DNA of 64,000 bases from Halogeometricum pallidum JCM 14848. Its GTDB lineage: Archaea; Halobacteriota; Halobacteria; Halobacteriales; Haloferacaceae. Shown here piece by piece: positions 41,833 to 49,886 of this stretch. Location of the stretch: assembly GCF_000337095.1 (NCBI RefSeq), contig NZ_AOIV01000041.1:252861-316860 (forward strand), in the 5' to 3' direction. The position numbers were made by a program, and so were the translations under genes. Under the pieces are notes generated by a model. The model saw nothing but the letters and a program-made list of their open reading frames with translations. It did not search any database and was not told the DNA's origin. The first letter of the stretch is position 1, and each line of letters begins with the position of its first letter.

Positions 41833-42672
41833 TCAGGTCCCGCCGGGTCGTCCGTCAGTTCCGGACTCGTCGGTCGTCTCGGTGGATTCGAGCGCCGCAC
41901 CACTCGCGTCGTCGACGGGGACGAAGTCGGGTCGGCCGTGCTCGCGGACCGCCCGGAGTCGGTTGCGGTACTCCTCGGTCCGAAAGCGGTCCGAGAGGCG
42001 GGCGTTCGCCACGACGACGAACAGGAAGAAGCCGACGAGGAGGAAGAACGCGGCGACGACGGGCGGGACGATGTTTATCTGTCGCCCCGAACTGAACGGG
42101 ATGAAGTCGGTGAACAGCCACAGTCCGAGGAGGACCAGACCGCCGAGCATCTGTCCGCCGGCGATTATCTGGAGGATGGTGTTGCCGAGTTCGCTCGACT
42201 GCTCGACGACGGCGTCGGGGTCCGGGAGCGCGTAGTTCTCCGGCGGTTCCTGCACCTCGAAGTCCTCCATCGAACAGAGGACGAGCGAGGGTTCCACGTC
42301 GCGGTAGACGGTCCCTTCGCCCTCCAGCGACCCGTCGGCGCCGACCAGCGCGTACCCCTCGTCGGAGTAGACGAGCACGTGCGGTTCGCCGTCGACGGCG
42401 ACACGTTCGACGACGCCGAATATTTCCCGCCGGGCGACCCGGTTCTTCAGTTCCTTCTCCAGTCGGACGAGCAGTTCCTCGCCGACGATCCACGAGTCGG
42501 GGTCGAACGCCGCCTCCCACTCCTCGGCGGTCATCTCCGCCATGTCCTCCGGCCCGAAGTCGTCGAAGTCGTACTTCTCCTCGACCTCTTGGCGCAGGGC
42601 CTCCAGTTCGACGTCGCTCGGGTCCGAGGGCGGCCGCTCCGCGTCGGCCTGTTCGTCTGGCGATTCGCTCAT
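41833..42672 (-). CDS. two-helix membrane protein of the cytochrome b cluster (V)
   Basis: 279 residues. An acidic N-terminal part (1-130; 'EEKYDFDDFGPEDMAEMTAE', 'DPDSWIVGEELLVRLEKEL') is followed by a strand-rich section ('EPHVLVYSDEGYALVGADGS'), two transmembrane helices (about 165-185, 200-222) and a hydrophilic tail. Probably DUF7319 (from memory). It lies upstream of the halocyanin on the same strand with 96 bases between. The role is unknown, but the gene is placed as part of the respiratory cluster. Confidence 0.75.
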   Translation of the reverse strand: MSESPDEQADAERPPSDPSDVELEALRQEVEEKYDFDDFGPEDMAEMTAEEWEAAFDPDSWIVGEELLVRLEKELKNRVARREIFGVVERVAVDGEPHVLVYSDEGYALVGADGSLEGEGTVYRDVEPSLVLCSMEDFEVQEPPENYALPDPDAVVEQSSELGNTILQIIAGGQMLGGLVLLGLWLFTDFIPFSSGRQINIVPPVVAAFFLLVGFFLFVVVANARLSDRFRTEEYRNRLRAVREHGRPDFVPVDDASGAALESTETTDESGTDGRPGGT

Positions 42673-42776
42673 CGGCCGGAGATTGGAGGTGAACCACTGT
42701 TAGGGTGACGGTCGGTTCTCGGTGTTTGAGGAGGGGCCCTCGGGTGCGACCGGCGTACGTCACCCCGGAGTCGGGC

Positions 42777-42784
42777 CATTTAGG
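42777..42784 (+). promoter_or_regulatory. TATA-like box of the divergent membrane protein gene
   Basis: CATTTAGG, 25-32 bases before ATG 42809, in the 136-base divergent gap. Confidence 0.45.
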
Positions 42785-42808
42785 CCGCTTCGCTCCTAAC
42801 CCTCGGCG

Positions 42809-43288
42809 ATGGCATCCGAGTCGACCATCGCGACGGTCGCCGCGCTGATGGTCACGGCCAGCTTTCCGTTCTACATCTACGGCGCGTGGTACATCATCGA
42901 GGCCGAGACGGTGACGTGGGACGTGCTCGTCCGCCACCTCTCGTTCATCGTCCCCGGACTGGTGCTCAACACGATTCCCGTCGTCTTCTGGATGGCGCCG
43001 CGCCTCCTCGTGCAACTCGGCGGCCTCTCGGCGCTCCACGCGGTGCTCGGACTCCAGGCGTACGCGATGCTCACGTTCGCGCTCACGGGCATCGTCCGCA
43101 TCTTCCAGGCCAAGCGGAACGCCGACCTCTATCACAACCCCGACCAGGAGATAGACTTGGACGACCTCCACGAGAACATGGGCGCCTGGCGCGGCCGCCT
43201 CCGCGTCGGCGTCGTCGGCTACGTGCTGTTCTGGCTTCTGGCGTGGTTCCTCGGCGCCTACCAGTACCTCTCCTCGTACGTGTTCTGA
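42809..43288 (+). CDS. membrane protein divergent from the cytochrome b cluster
   Basis: 159 residues with four helices (about 7-27, 44-64, 72-95, 130-155) and His residues near helix ends ('VRHLSFIVPG', 'LSALHAVLGL', 'ADLYHNPDQE'). The loop 'NPDQEIDLDDLHENMGAWRG' is acidic. I believe it is DUF7321-like. It is divergent from the cluster and may share its control region. Function unknown; the His positions would permit metal or haem binding, but that is speculation. Confidence 0.72.
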   Translation: MASESTIATVAALMVTASFPFYIYGAWYIIEAETVTWDVLVRHLSFIVPGLVLNTIPVVFWMAPRLLVQLGGLSALHAVLGLQAYAMLTFALTGIVRIFQAKRNADLYHNPDQEIDLDDLHENMGAWRGRLRVGVVGYVLFWLLAWFLGAYQYLSSYVF

Positions 43289-43306
43289 GCCCCGCTTCGC
43301 CCCCGC

Positions 43307-43990
43307 TCACCACGCCTCGCCGCTGGCTAAGTCGACCTCGCTGTCGAGCTTCGAGGACGGGCAGACGTCTTCGAGGACGCACGCCCCGCAGTCGGGGTTG
43401 CGCGCGGTGCAGACGGCCCGTCCGTGGCTGATGAACAGATGCGTGAGCTGCTGCCAGTCCTCCTCGGGGACGACGGGCATGAGGTCCTCCTCGATTCGCT
43501 CGGGACGCTCCTCCTCGGTGATTCCTAACCGCCGGGAGAGCCGCTGGACGTGCGTGTCGACGACGATTCCCTCCACCACGTCGTGGCCGTGCTGGAGGAC
43601 GACGTTCGCCGTCTTCCGGCCGACGCCCGCGAGGTCGGTCAGTTCGCTCATCGTGTCCGGCACCTCGCCGCCGTGCTTCTCGACGATGTCCGCGGCCGCA
43701 GACCGGATGTACTTCGCCTTGTTGTTGTAGTAGGTGATAGAGCCGATGTCGTCGGCGAGTTCCTCCTGGTCGGCCGCCGCGAACGCCTCGGCGGAGGGGT
43801 ACTTCTCGAAGAGGTCGGCGGTCACGGAGTTCACCCGTTCGTCGGTGCACTGCGCCGACAGCACCACCGCGACGAGCAGTTCGAGGCGGTTCGAGAACTG
43901 CAGGGAGATGGTCGTGTCGGGGTACTCCTCGTAGAGTCGGTCGAGTATCTCTCGCACCTGCGCGTCGCGAGCGTCGAGCGGTGTTCCCAT
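43307..43990 (-). CDS. nth: endonuclease III (DNA glycosylase/AP lyase)
   Basis: 227 residues. It removes oxidised pyrimidines and cuts at the abasic site. The helix-hairpin-helix-Gly-Pro-Asp motif is 'LAGVGRKTANVVL' with the catalytic Lys, then 'GIVVDTHVQRL' with the catalytic Asp. A C-terminal [4Fe-4S] cluster loop C-x6-C-x2-C-x5-C is seen in 'CTARNPDCGACVLEDVC'. All key residues are intact. It is a single gene, convergent with the upstream membrane protein gene. Confidence 0.95.
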   Translation of the reverse strand: MGTPLDARDAQVREILDRLYEEYPDTTISLQFSNRLELLVAVVLSAQCTDERVNSVTADLFEKYPSAEAFAAADQEELADDIGSITYYNNKAKYIRSAAADIVEKHGGEVPDTMSELTDLAGVGRKTANVVLQHGHDVVEGIVVDTHVQRLSRRLGITEEERPERIEEDLMPVVPEEDWQQLTHLFISHGRAVCTARNPDCGACVLEDVCPSSKLDSEVDLASGEAW

Positions 43991-44049
43991 ACTCGGCGAT
44001 GGCGGCCCCCGATGTTGAGTGGTTCGGGTCCGCGTCGGTCGGTCTCGGG

Positions 44050-44415
44050 TCAGGACAAGGCCTGTCGCACCGCGTCGAGGAACCCGTCCCGCGTGACCGG
44101 TTTGACCAGGTACGCGGCGACGTCCTCCTCGGCGACGTGGGCGTCGGGTCGGTAGGCGCTGACGACGACGACGGGACGGTCGCCGCCGAGGCGGTCCAGC
44201 ACTTCGGGTCCCGAGAGCGCCGGCAGTTTCCGGTCGAGGACGAGCGCGTCCACGTCGTCGGTGGCAGCGGCCAGCGCCGCCTCGCCGTCGAGGGCGGTGA
44301 GGACGGTCACGTCCTCCCAGTCGGCGAGCCACAGCTCGTAGGTTCCCAGCAGGTCCTCGTCGTCCTCGACGACGAGAACGGTTCGCCCCCCCGACTCCGT
44401 CGGCTCGCCTTCCAT
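44050..44415 (-). CDS. stand-alone response-regulator receiver domain
   Basis: 121 residues, one CheY-like domain. The acidic pocket is 'VEDDED', the phospho-Asp is in 'ALVLDRKLPALSGPEVL', Ser is in 'VVVVSAYRP' and Lys is in 'YLVKPVTRDG'. No output domain is present. It is divergent from the large histidine kinase gene, 85 bases between starts, so the kinase is the likely phosphate donor. Confidence 0.9.
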   Translation of the reverse strand: MEGEPTESGGRTVLVVEDDEDLLGTYELWLADWEDVTVLTALDGEAALAAATDDVDALVLDRKLPALSGPEVLDRLGGDRPVVVVSAYRPDAHVAEEDVAAYLVKPVTRDGFLDAVRQALS

Positions 44416-44471
44416 AGAGAAGAGACGGCCGGTACGTTCAATAGCGTAGCGGTACAGCCGGACCGGGAGTC

Positions 44472-44478
44472 CTTATAG
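44472..44478 (+). promoter_or_regulatory. TATA-like box of the histidine kinase gene
   Basis: CTTATAG, 23-29 bases before ATG 44501; it favours that ATG over the in-frame TTG at 44495. Confidence 0.5.
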
Positions 44479-44500
44479 CTTCAAGCCCCTATAGTTGGCT

Positions 44501-47416
44501 ATGCATACGGGGCCTTCTGGAGGGGAGGACGCTTCGACCGAGCAGGTCATCGCCGAACCGGCGGAGATTCTCGAACGCGTCTCCGACGCGTTCTACGCTC
44601 TCGACACCGAGTGGCGCTTCAGATACGTCAACGAGCAGGCAACGAAACTGCTCGACCGCTCCGAGGAGGACCTGCTGGGCCGCTCGGTCTGGGAGGCGTT
44701 CCCGGGCGCCGCCGAGACCGTCGTCTGGCCCGAGTTCCACGAGGCGATGGAGACGCAGGAATCGACCAGCTTCGAGTTCTACTACGATTTCCTGAACGGT
44801 TGGTTCGAGGTGAGCGCCCACCCCTCCGAGACGGGACTGTCCGTCTACTTCCGCGACGTGACGGCCGAGAAAGAGCGGGAGCGGCGGCTCGCAGAGACGC
44901 GGCGACGGTACCGGACGCTCGTCGACAACTTCCCCAACGGCTCGGTGGCGCTTTTCGACCACGACCTGCGGTTTCTCGTCACCGGGGGCGACGCCGACAA
45001 ACTGAACGGCATCCGGTCCGAGCGGCTGTCGGCCTTCGAGAACGACGATTTGGTGGGTGAACGGCTCTCGGACGTAGTGTCTCCCGACGTGGTCGACGAG
45101 GTGGAACCCCACTACCGGGCCACCCTCGACGGGGAGACGCGGACGTTCTCGCTTCCCATCGGCGACCGGGTCCACCGCCTCCGGACGGTCCCGGTCCGCG
45201 GGGAGGACGGCGACGTGCTCGCCGGCCTCGCAATCTCCCAGGACGTCACCGAGCGCTTCGAGAAACAGCGGGAGTTGGAGAACCGCTCGAACCAGCAGGA
45301 GATGATCGCGGAACTCGGACGGTTGGCGCTGGAACATCCGCCCTTAGACGACCTGTTCGACCGGGCGACGGAGGCCGTCGCGGAGACGCTCGGAAACGAC
45401 TACTGCAAGGTGTTGGACCTCACCGACGACGGTCGGGAGCTATTCCTCCGCTCGGGCGTCGGGTGGAAGCCGGGGCACGTCGGCGAGGCGTCCGTCGCCA
45501 ACGACGAGCACACGCAGGCCGGTTACACTCTGCTGTCCGAGAACCCGGTCGTCGTCGACGACCTCGCGACCGAGACGCGCTTCTCCGGTCCGGACCTCCT
45601 CATCAACCACGGCGTCGTCAGCGGAATCAGCACGACCATCGGCCCCGTCGACGACCCCTGGGGTATCCTCGGCACCCACGACACCGAGGAGCGGTCGTTC
45701 ACGGAGTACGACGTGGACTTCGTCCAGAGCGTCGCCAACATCCTCGCGACGGCCATCGACCACCGCGAGTTCGAGCGCGAGCGACGGTCGCAGCGCGAGC
45801 GACTGGCGGCGCTGAACGACCTGAACTCGCTCGTCCAACAGATATCCGAATCCGCGGTCAAGCAGTCGACTCGCGCGGAGATAGAGCACCTCGTCTGCGA
45901 CGCGTTGGCCACCTCGGACTCCTACGTGTTCGCGTGGATCGGCGAGGCGGACGAGGCGACGGGCGACATCGTCGCGCGGAGCGAGGCCGGCGTCGAGGAC
46001 TACATCGCGAACATCAGGCTCAACGTCGACGGACCCGGTCGGGACGGCCCGACCGTGCAGGCGCTTCTCACTGGGGAGATGCAGGTCGTACAGGACGTCG
46101 ACGAGAGCACGAACTACGCCCCCTGGCGCGGCCACGCGAGGGCGTACGGCTACCGGTCGTCGGCGGCGATTCCGGTCGGATTCGGGAACGACCGGTACGG
46201 CGTTCTGAACGTCTACTCCGAGCGCCCCGGCGCGTTCGGGGCGGAGGAGCGGACGGCGCTCTCGCGTCTCGGAACCATCGTCGGCCACGCGCTCCGGTCG
46301 GTCGAGCGGGACCGACAACTCCGCGAGAGCGAGCGACGCTACCGGACGCTCGCGGAGAACATCCCGAACGGCGCCGTCGCCCTCGTCGGCACCGACCTCA
46401 CCTACCTGCTCGCGGCGGGGTCGAACTTCGACGATGCGGACCTCGACCCCGGGGACATCGAGGGCACACACATCGACGACGTGACGTTCCTCCCGCAGGA
46501 GGTGCTCGAACCGGTGAACGACGCGCTCAGAGCGGCGCTGGCGGGCGAAACGAGGACCATCCGAGCCGACCTCGAGAACCGAGTAGTGGAGTTCCGCACG
46601 GTCCCCGTCCACGACGAGGGCGGCGAGGAGATTCGAGCCGCGATGATACTCTCGCAGGACATCACCGAACGCGTCCGCCGCGAGGAGGATTTGGAACACG
46701 AACGGGAGCGACTCGAACTGATGAACCGGCTCATCCGCCACAACCTCCTCAACAGCCTCAACGTCGTGGACGCTCGCCTGGAGTTCGTCGAGGAGAAGGT
46801 CGACGCGAGCGTCGCCGAGCATCTGGCGACCGCGCGGAAGCGGACCGACTCGATGATCGAACTCGTCCAGACGATCCGCTCGCTGATGAACGCCATCGTC
46901 GAGGCGGACGGGGTGATGCTGGAATCCGTCTCGCTCGACGAGTGTATCCGCGCCAAACTGACCGCCACGCGGGAGCTATACCCCGACGCGGAACTCGCGT
47001 ACGAGGGGCCGACGGACGTGACCGTCGTGGCGAACGAACTGCTCGGCGAGGTGGTCGAGAACCTCCTCGTCAACGCCGTCCAGCACAACGACAAGCCGAC
47101 GCCGAAGGTGACCGTCGACGCCGTCGTCGACGGGGAGACGGTGACGCTCGTGGTTTCGGACAACGGTCCCGGCGTCGACCCCGACCTCGAATCGCGGGTG
47201 TTCGACAAGGGGGCCAAGGGGTTCGAGAGCCCGGGCACCGGGTTCGGCCTCCACCTCGTCCGGGAAATCGTCGAGGCGTACGGCGGCGACGTCTCCGTGG
47301 AGAACCGACCGGAGGGCGGGGCGACGTTCCGCGTGGTGCTCCCGCGGGCGAGCGACGACCCGGACGGCGCCGAAACCGAATCCGAGTCCGAGTCAGACTC
47401 CGAGGTGGATAGTTAA
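44501..47416 (+). CDS. multi-sensor histidine kinase (PAS-PAS-GAF-GAF-PAS-HisKA-HATPase)
   Basis: 971 residues, no transmembrane helix, so it senses internal signals. Order: PAS (about 20-130, 'SDAFYALDTEWRFRYVNEQA'), a second PAS-like domain (about 140-260), two GAF domains (about 265-425 and 435-610, including 'DSYVFAWIGEAD'), a third PAS (about 620-740), a His-kinase dimer helix 'NRLIRHNLLNSLNVV' with phospho-His, and an ATPase domain with the N box 'VENLLVNAVQHND', 'DNGPGVD' and 'GTGFGLHLVREIV'. An acidic Ser/Glu tail ends the chain. Probable partner: the divergent receiver protein. Confidence 0.9.
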   Translation: MHTGPSGGEDASTEQVIAEPAEILERVSDAFYALDTEWRFRYVNEQATKLLDRSEEDLLGRSVWEAFPGAAETVVWPEFHEAMETQESTSFEFYYDFLNGWFEVSAHPSETGLSVYFRDVTAEKERERRLAETRRRYRTLVDNFPNGSVALFDHDLRFLVTGGDADKLNGIRSERLSAFENDDLVGERLSDVVSPDVVDEVEPHYRATLDGETRTFSLPIGDRVHRLRTVPVRGEDGDVLAGLAISQDVTERFEKQRELENRSNQQEMIAELGRLALEHPPLDDLFDRATEAVAETLGNDYCKVLDLTDDGRELFLRSGVGWKPGHVGEASVANDEHTQAGYTLLSENPVVVDDLATETRFSGPDLLINHGVVSGISTTIGPVDDPWGILGTHDTEERSFTEYDVDFVQSVANILATAIDHREFERERRSQRERLAALNDLNSLVQQISESAVKQSTRAEIEHLVCDALATSDSYVFAWIGEADEATGDIVARSEAGVEDYIANIRLNVDGPGRDGPTVQALLTGEMQVVQDVDESTNYAPWRGHARAYGYRSSAAIPVGFGNDRYGVLNVYSERPGAFGAEERTALSRLGTIVGHALRSVERDRQLRESERRYRTLAENIPNGAVALVGTDLTYLLAAGSNFDDADLDPGDIEGTHIDDVTFLPQEVLEPVNDALRAALAGETRTIRADLENRVVEFRTVPVHDEGGEEIRAAMILSQDITERVRREEDLEHERERLELMNRLIRHNLLNSLNVVDARLEFVEEKVDASVAEHLATARKRTDSMIELVQTIRSLMNAIVEADGVMLESVSLDECIRAKLTATRELYPDAELAYEGPTDVTVVANELLGEVVENLLVNAVQHNDKPTPKVTVDAVVDGETVTLVVSDNGPGVDPDLESRVFDKGAKGFESPGTGFGLHLVREIVEAYGGDVSVENRPEGGATFRVVLPRASDDPDGAETESESESDSEVDS

Positions 47417-47442
47417 GTCCCCGCGCGCGGAACCGACGCGGT

Positions 47443-47568
47443 ATGGTAGACACCGACGCGCCCCCCTGGCGCGCCGCCCTCGGGACGTTCGCCGGCTACG
47501 GCGGAATACTGCTGTTGCTGTTCGTCGTCCTGTTTCTCCTGCCGTACGCCGTCGTCAGTGCGCTCTGA
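47443..47568 (+). CDS. 41-residue single-helix membrane protein
   Basis: ATG 47443 opens 41 codons: an acidic start (VDTDAPPWRAALGTFAGYGG) followed by one strongly hydrophobic helix ending 'LLPYAVVSAL'. It begins 26 bases after the kinase stop, in the same direction. The 'PWRAALGTF-x-GY' pattern before the helix is one I have seen in small haloarchaeal membrane proteins. Function unknown. Confidence 0.6.
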   Translation: MVDTDAPPWRAALGTFAGYGGILLLLFVVLFLLPYAVVSAL

Positions 47569-47666
47569 ACGACGCCGCGAACAGAAAAGTTCGGCTTCCG
47601 CGCTCTCCGTCGCGCCGTCCGAAAACGCCGACCGGAGGTCGGCGTCGCTCCGCCCTCGAATCCGAC

Positions 47667-48884
47667 TTACGCGAACGCGCGGGAGGCGTCGGCGTCGTCG
47701 TCGGTCTCGGCCTGAATCTTCTCCCAGGCGGAGACGAAGTCGTTCATGTATATCTCCGTGCGGTCGTCGCGGATGGCGAACATGCCGGCCTCGGTGCAGA
47801 TGGCCTTCACGTCGGCGCCGGAGGCGTCGTCGGCCATCTCGGCGAGTCGCGCGAAGTCCACGTCGTCGGCGACGTTCATGTTGCGCGTGTGGATCTGGAA
47901 GATTATCTCGCGGCCCTCCATGTTGGGCTTGGGAACCTCGATGAGGCGGTCAAAGCGGCCCGGCCGGAGGATGGCGGGGTCGAGCATATCGAAGCGGTTC
48001 GTCGCCGCGATGATGCGGATGTCGCCGCGTTCGTCGAAGCCGTCCATCTCGGACAGCAGTTGCATCATCGTGCGCTGGACCTCCGCGTCGCCGGACGTCT
48101 TCGAGTCCGTGCGTTTCGAGGCGATGGCGTCTATCTCGTCGATGAAGAGGACGGCGGGTTCGTTCTCGCGGGCGACCTCGAAGAGGTCGCGGACGAGTTT
48201 CGCACCCTCGCCGATGAACTTGTGGACAAGTTCGGAGCCGGCCATCTTGATGAACGTCGCGTTCGTCTGGTTGGCGACGGCCTTCGCCAGCATCGTCTTC
48301 CCGGTGCCCGGCGGACCGTAGAGGAGGACGCCGGACGGGGGCTGGATGCCCACTTTCTCGAACATCTCGGGGGATTCGAGCGGCATCTCGACGGTCTCGC
48401 GGACCTCGTTCATCTGCTCTTCGAGGCCGCCGATGTCGGCGTACGTCACGTCGGGGCTGTGCTCGACCTGCATGACCCGAGCGCGCACGTCCGTTTCGTT
48501 GTCGAGTCGCTTGACGATAGAGAGAGAGTTGTTGACGGCCACGCGGGAGTCGGGCTCTAACTCCTCGCGCAGTTCGTCGGTGACTTCCGTGAGGGCCTCT
48601 TGGTTGTTGCCGTGCTGTTTGATGATGACGCCCTCGTCCGTTATCTCTTGGACGGTGGCGACGAACAGGGGCGACTGTTTGAGCTTCTTGTTCTCGTGCG
48701 TGAGTCGCTCCAACTTCTGCTGGTACTTGTTGTTCTCAGCGTTCGCGTCCAGCAACTTGTCCCGCATCTCTTCGTTCTGAGATTCGAGGACATCGAGGCG
48801 CTCTTGGAGCGCCTGAATTTTCTCCTGCTGCGACGCCGCGTCCTCTTCGTAGGGAAGGTCGACGTCGTCCACAGTGTCGGTCAT
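47667..48884 (-). CDS. pan: proteasome-activating nucleotidase PAN
   Basis: 405 residues, AAA+ ATPase that unfolds proteins for the 20S proteasome. N-terminal coiled coil (about 18-70, 'QQEKIQALQERLDVLESQNE'), OB domain (about 75-135), then AAA+ with Walker A 'GPPGTGKT' (about 190), Walker B 'AVLFIDEIDAIAS', and the Arg-finger region 'LDPAILRPGRFDR'. The C-terminus, which docks into the proteasome, ends '-S-R-A-F-A': it keeps hydrophobic-aromatic-X but with Phe instead of the usual Tyr of the HbYX motif. The gene stands alone. Confidence 0.96.
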   Translation of the reverse strand: MTDTVDDVDLPYEEDAASQQEKIQALQERLDVLESQNEEMRDKLLDANAENNKYQQKLERLTHENKKLKQSPLFVATVQEITDEGVIIKQHGNNQEALTEVTDELREELEPDSRVAVNNSLSIVKRLDNETDVRARVMQVEHSPDVTYADIGGLEEQMNEVRETVEMPLESPEMFEKVGIQPPSGVLLYGPPGTGKTMLAKAVANQTNATFIKMAGSELVHKFIGEGAKLVRDLFEVARENEPAVLFIDEIDAIASKRTDSKTSGDAEVQRTMMQLLSEMDGFDERGDIRIIAATNRFDMLDPAILRPGRFDRLIEVPKPNMEGREIIFQIHTRNMNVADDVDFARLAEMADDASGADVKAICTEAGMFAIRDDRTEIYMNDFVSAWEKIQAETDDDADASRAFA

Positions 48885-49040
48885 CGTCTGCTGTAGGGTA
48901 GCGTTTCATAAGAGGCTTCGGGTAGCCGGCCTTTCTGACCATCTCGCGGCCGATACGGTTTCGTGCTGTCGGCCGCTGTCCCCGTCGCGTTCCGGGGCGT
49001 CCGACCGAATTAATTCACAGAGGTAATAATTCGATACAGC

Positions 49041-49050
49041 AAATATTATT
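49041..49050 (+). promoter_or_regulatory. TATA box of the small wHTH gene
   Basis: AAATATTATT lies 29-38 bases before ATG 49079. Transcription would begin near 49070, after the upstream in-frame ATG 49067, so ATG 49079 is preferred. Confidence 0.6.
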
Positions 49051-49078
49051 ACGCTACATCCACCAGATGAGGGTACGA

Positions 49079-49342
49079 ATGAGCACCACCGAGGTAGTCG
49101 GGACGGACGAGGGGTCGAGCGACCGCTGGGAACCGATTCGCGAGATGCCGCCGAGCGCGAAACTCGTGGCGAAAGTGCTGGACTACGACGACACGCTGAC
49201 GCAGAGCCAACTCGCCGAGGAGACGCTCCTCCCGCCGCGGACGGTCCGATACGCCCTCTCGCGTCTCGAAGACGCGGACGTCGTCGACTCGCGGTTCTCC
49301 TTCTCCGACGCCCGCAAGCGGCTCTACACACTGAACATTTAA
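49079..49342 (+). CDS. small winged-helix DNA-binding protein
   Basis: 87 residues. Residues 30-87 form a winged helix: 'KLVAKVLDYDDTLTQSQLAEETLLPPRTVRYALSRLEDADVVDSR' with a short wing 'RKRLYTLNI'. This is a common haloarchaeal MarR/TrmB-like single-domain regulator. An acidic N-terminus (about 20 residues) precedes it. The upstream region is A+T-rich and may hold its own operator. Targets unknown. Confidence 0.8.
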   Translation: MSTTEVVGTDEGSSDRWEPIREMPPSAKLVAKVLDYDDTLTQSQLAEETLLPPRTVRYALSRLEDADVVDSRFSFSDARKRLYTLNI

Positions 49343-49367
49343 ACCGGAGCGCGGGTCCAGACGCCCC

Positions 49368-49886
49368 GTGACCCGCGTCTCGTCCTCCCCTTCGACCGCC
49401 GCACACGGTTCTCAAACCGCTTCGGATCCGTCGGCCGTCTCCGATTCGAAGCCGGAGGCGCCCGCGCCTTCCCCCGATTCCGTCCGCACCGCGCTCAGAG
49501 CGCTGGCGACCGACGGTCCCCCGTCGCCGGGGTCGGCGTTCCGGGAGACGGTCGCCGAGGCCGACGCGGCGACGCCGTCCGCCCCCGACGCCGCGGCGTT
49601 CGTCTGCGCGGGCCGACTCCCCGAACTCTCGCGGGCCGTGGCCGACGCCGAGGCGGCCGGTGAGACGCGCGTCGCGGCGACCGGACGACGCGCGCTGGCG
49701 ACTCTCCGGCGACTCGACGCGGCCGCCGGGCGCGCATTCGGTTCTGACCCTGAGGATGCCGAGCGCGTGGCGACCACAGACGGGGGGTTCGACGACTCCG
49801 GCGGACCGGGGGACGACGGCCGCGACCACTTCCGCCGCGGTCACGACATCGTTTTACCGCGGACCGACCAATCCGCGAACAGATGA
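49368..49886 (+). CDS. hypothetical Ala/Asp-rich protein upstream of mre11
   Basis: 172 residues from GTG 49368. The first 35 residues are Ser/Pro/Ala-rich and probably disordered. Residues 38-135 look helical and Ala-rich ('SVRTALRALATDGPP', 'GRLPELSRAVADAEAAGETR', 'GRRALATLRRLDAAAG'). Its stop overlaps the mre11 start by four bases (ATGA). The TATA-like box for mre11 lies inside its end. No known domain; the overlap suggests a link to Mre11-Rad50. Confidence 0.6.
   Translation: MTRVSSSPSTAAHGSQTASDPSAVSDSKPEAPAPSPDSVRTALRALATDGPPSPGSAFRETVAEADAATPSAPDAAAFVCAGRLPELSRAVADAEAAGETRVAATGRRALATLRRLDAAAGRAFGSDPEDAERVATTDGGFDDSGGPGDDGRDHFRRGHDIVLPRTDQSANR
49851..49858 (+). promoter_or_regulatory. 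internal promoter of mre11-rad50
   Basis: GTTTTACC, 25-32 bases before the mre11 ATG 49883, lies within the end of the preceding gene. Confidence 0.5.
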
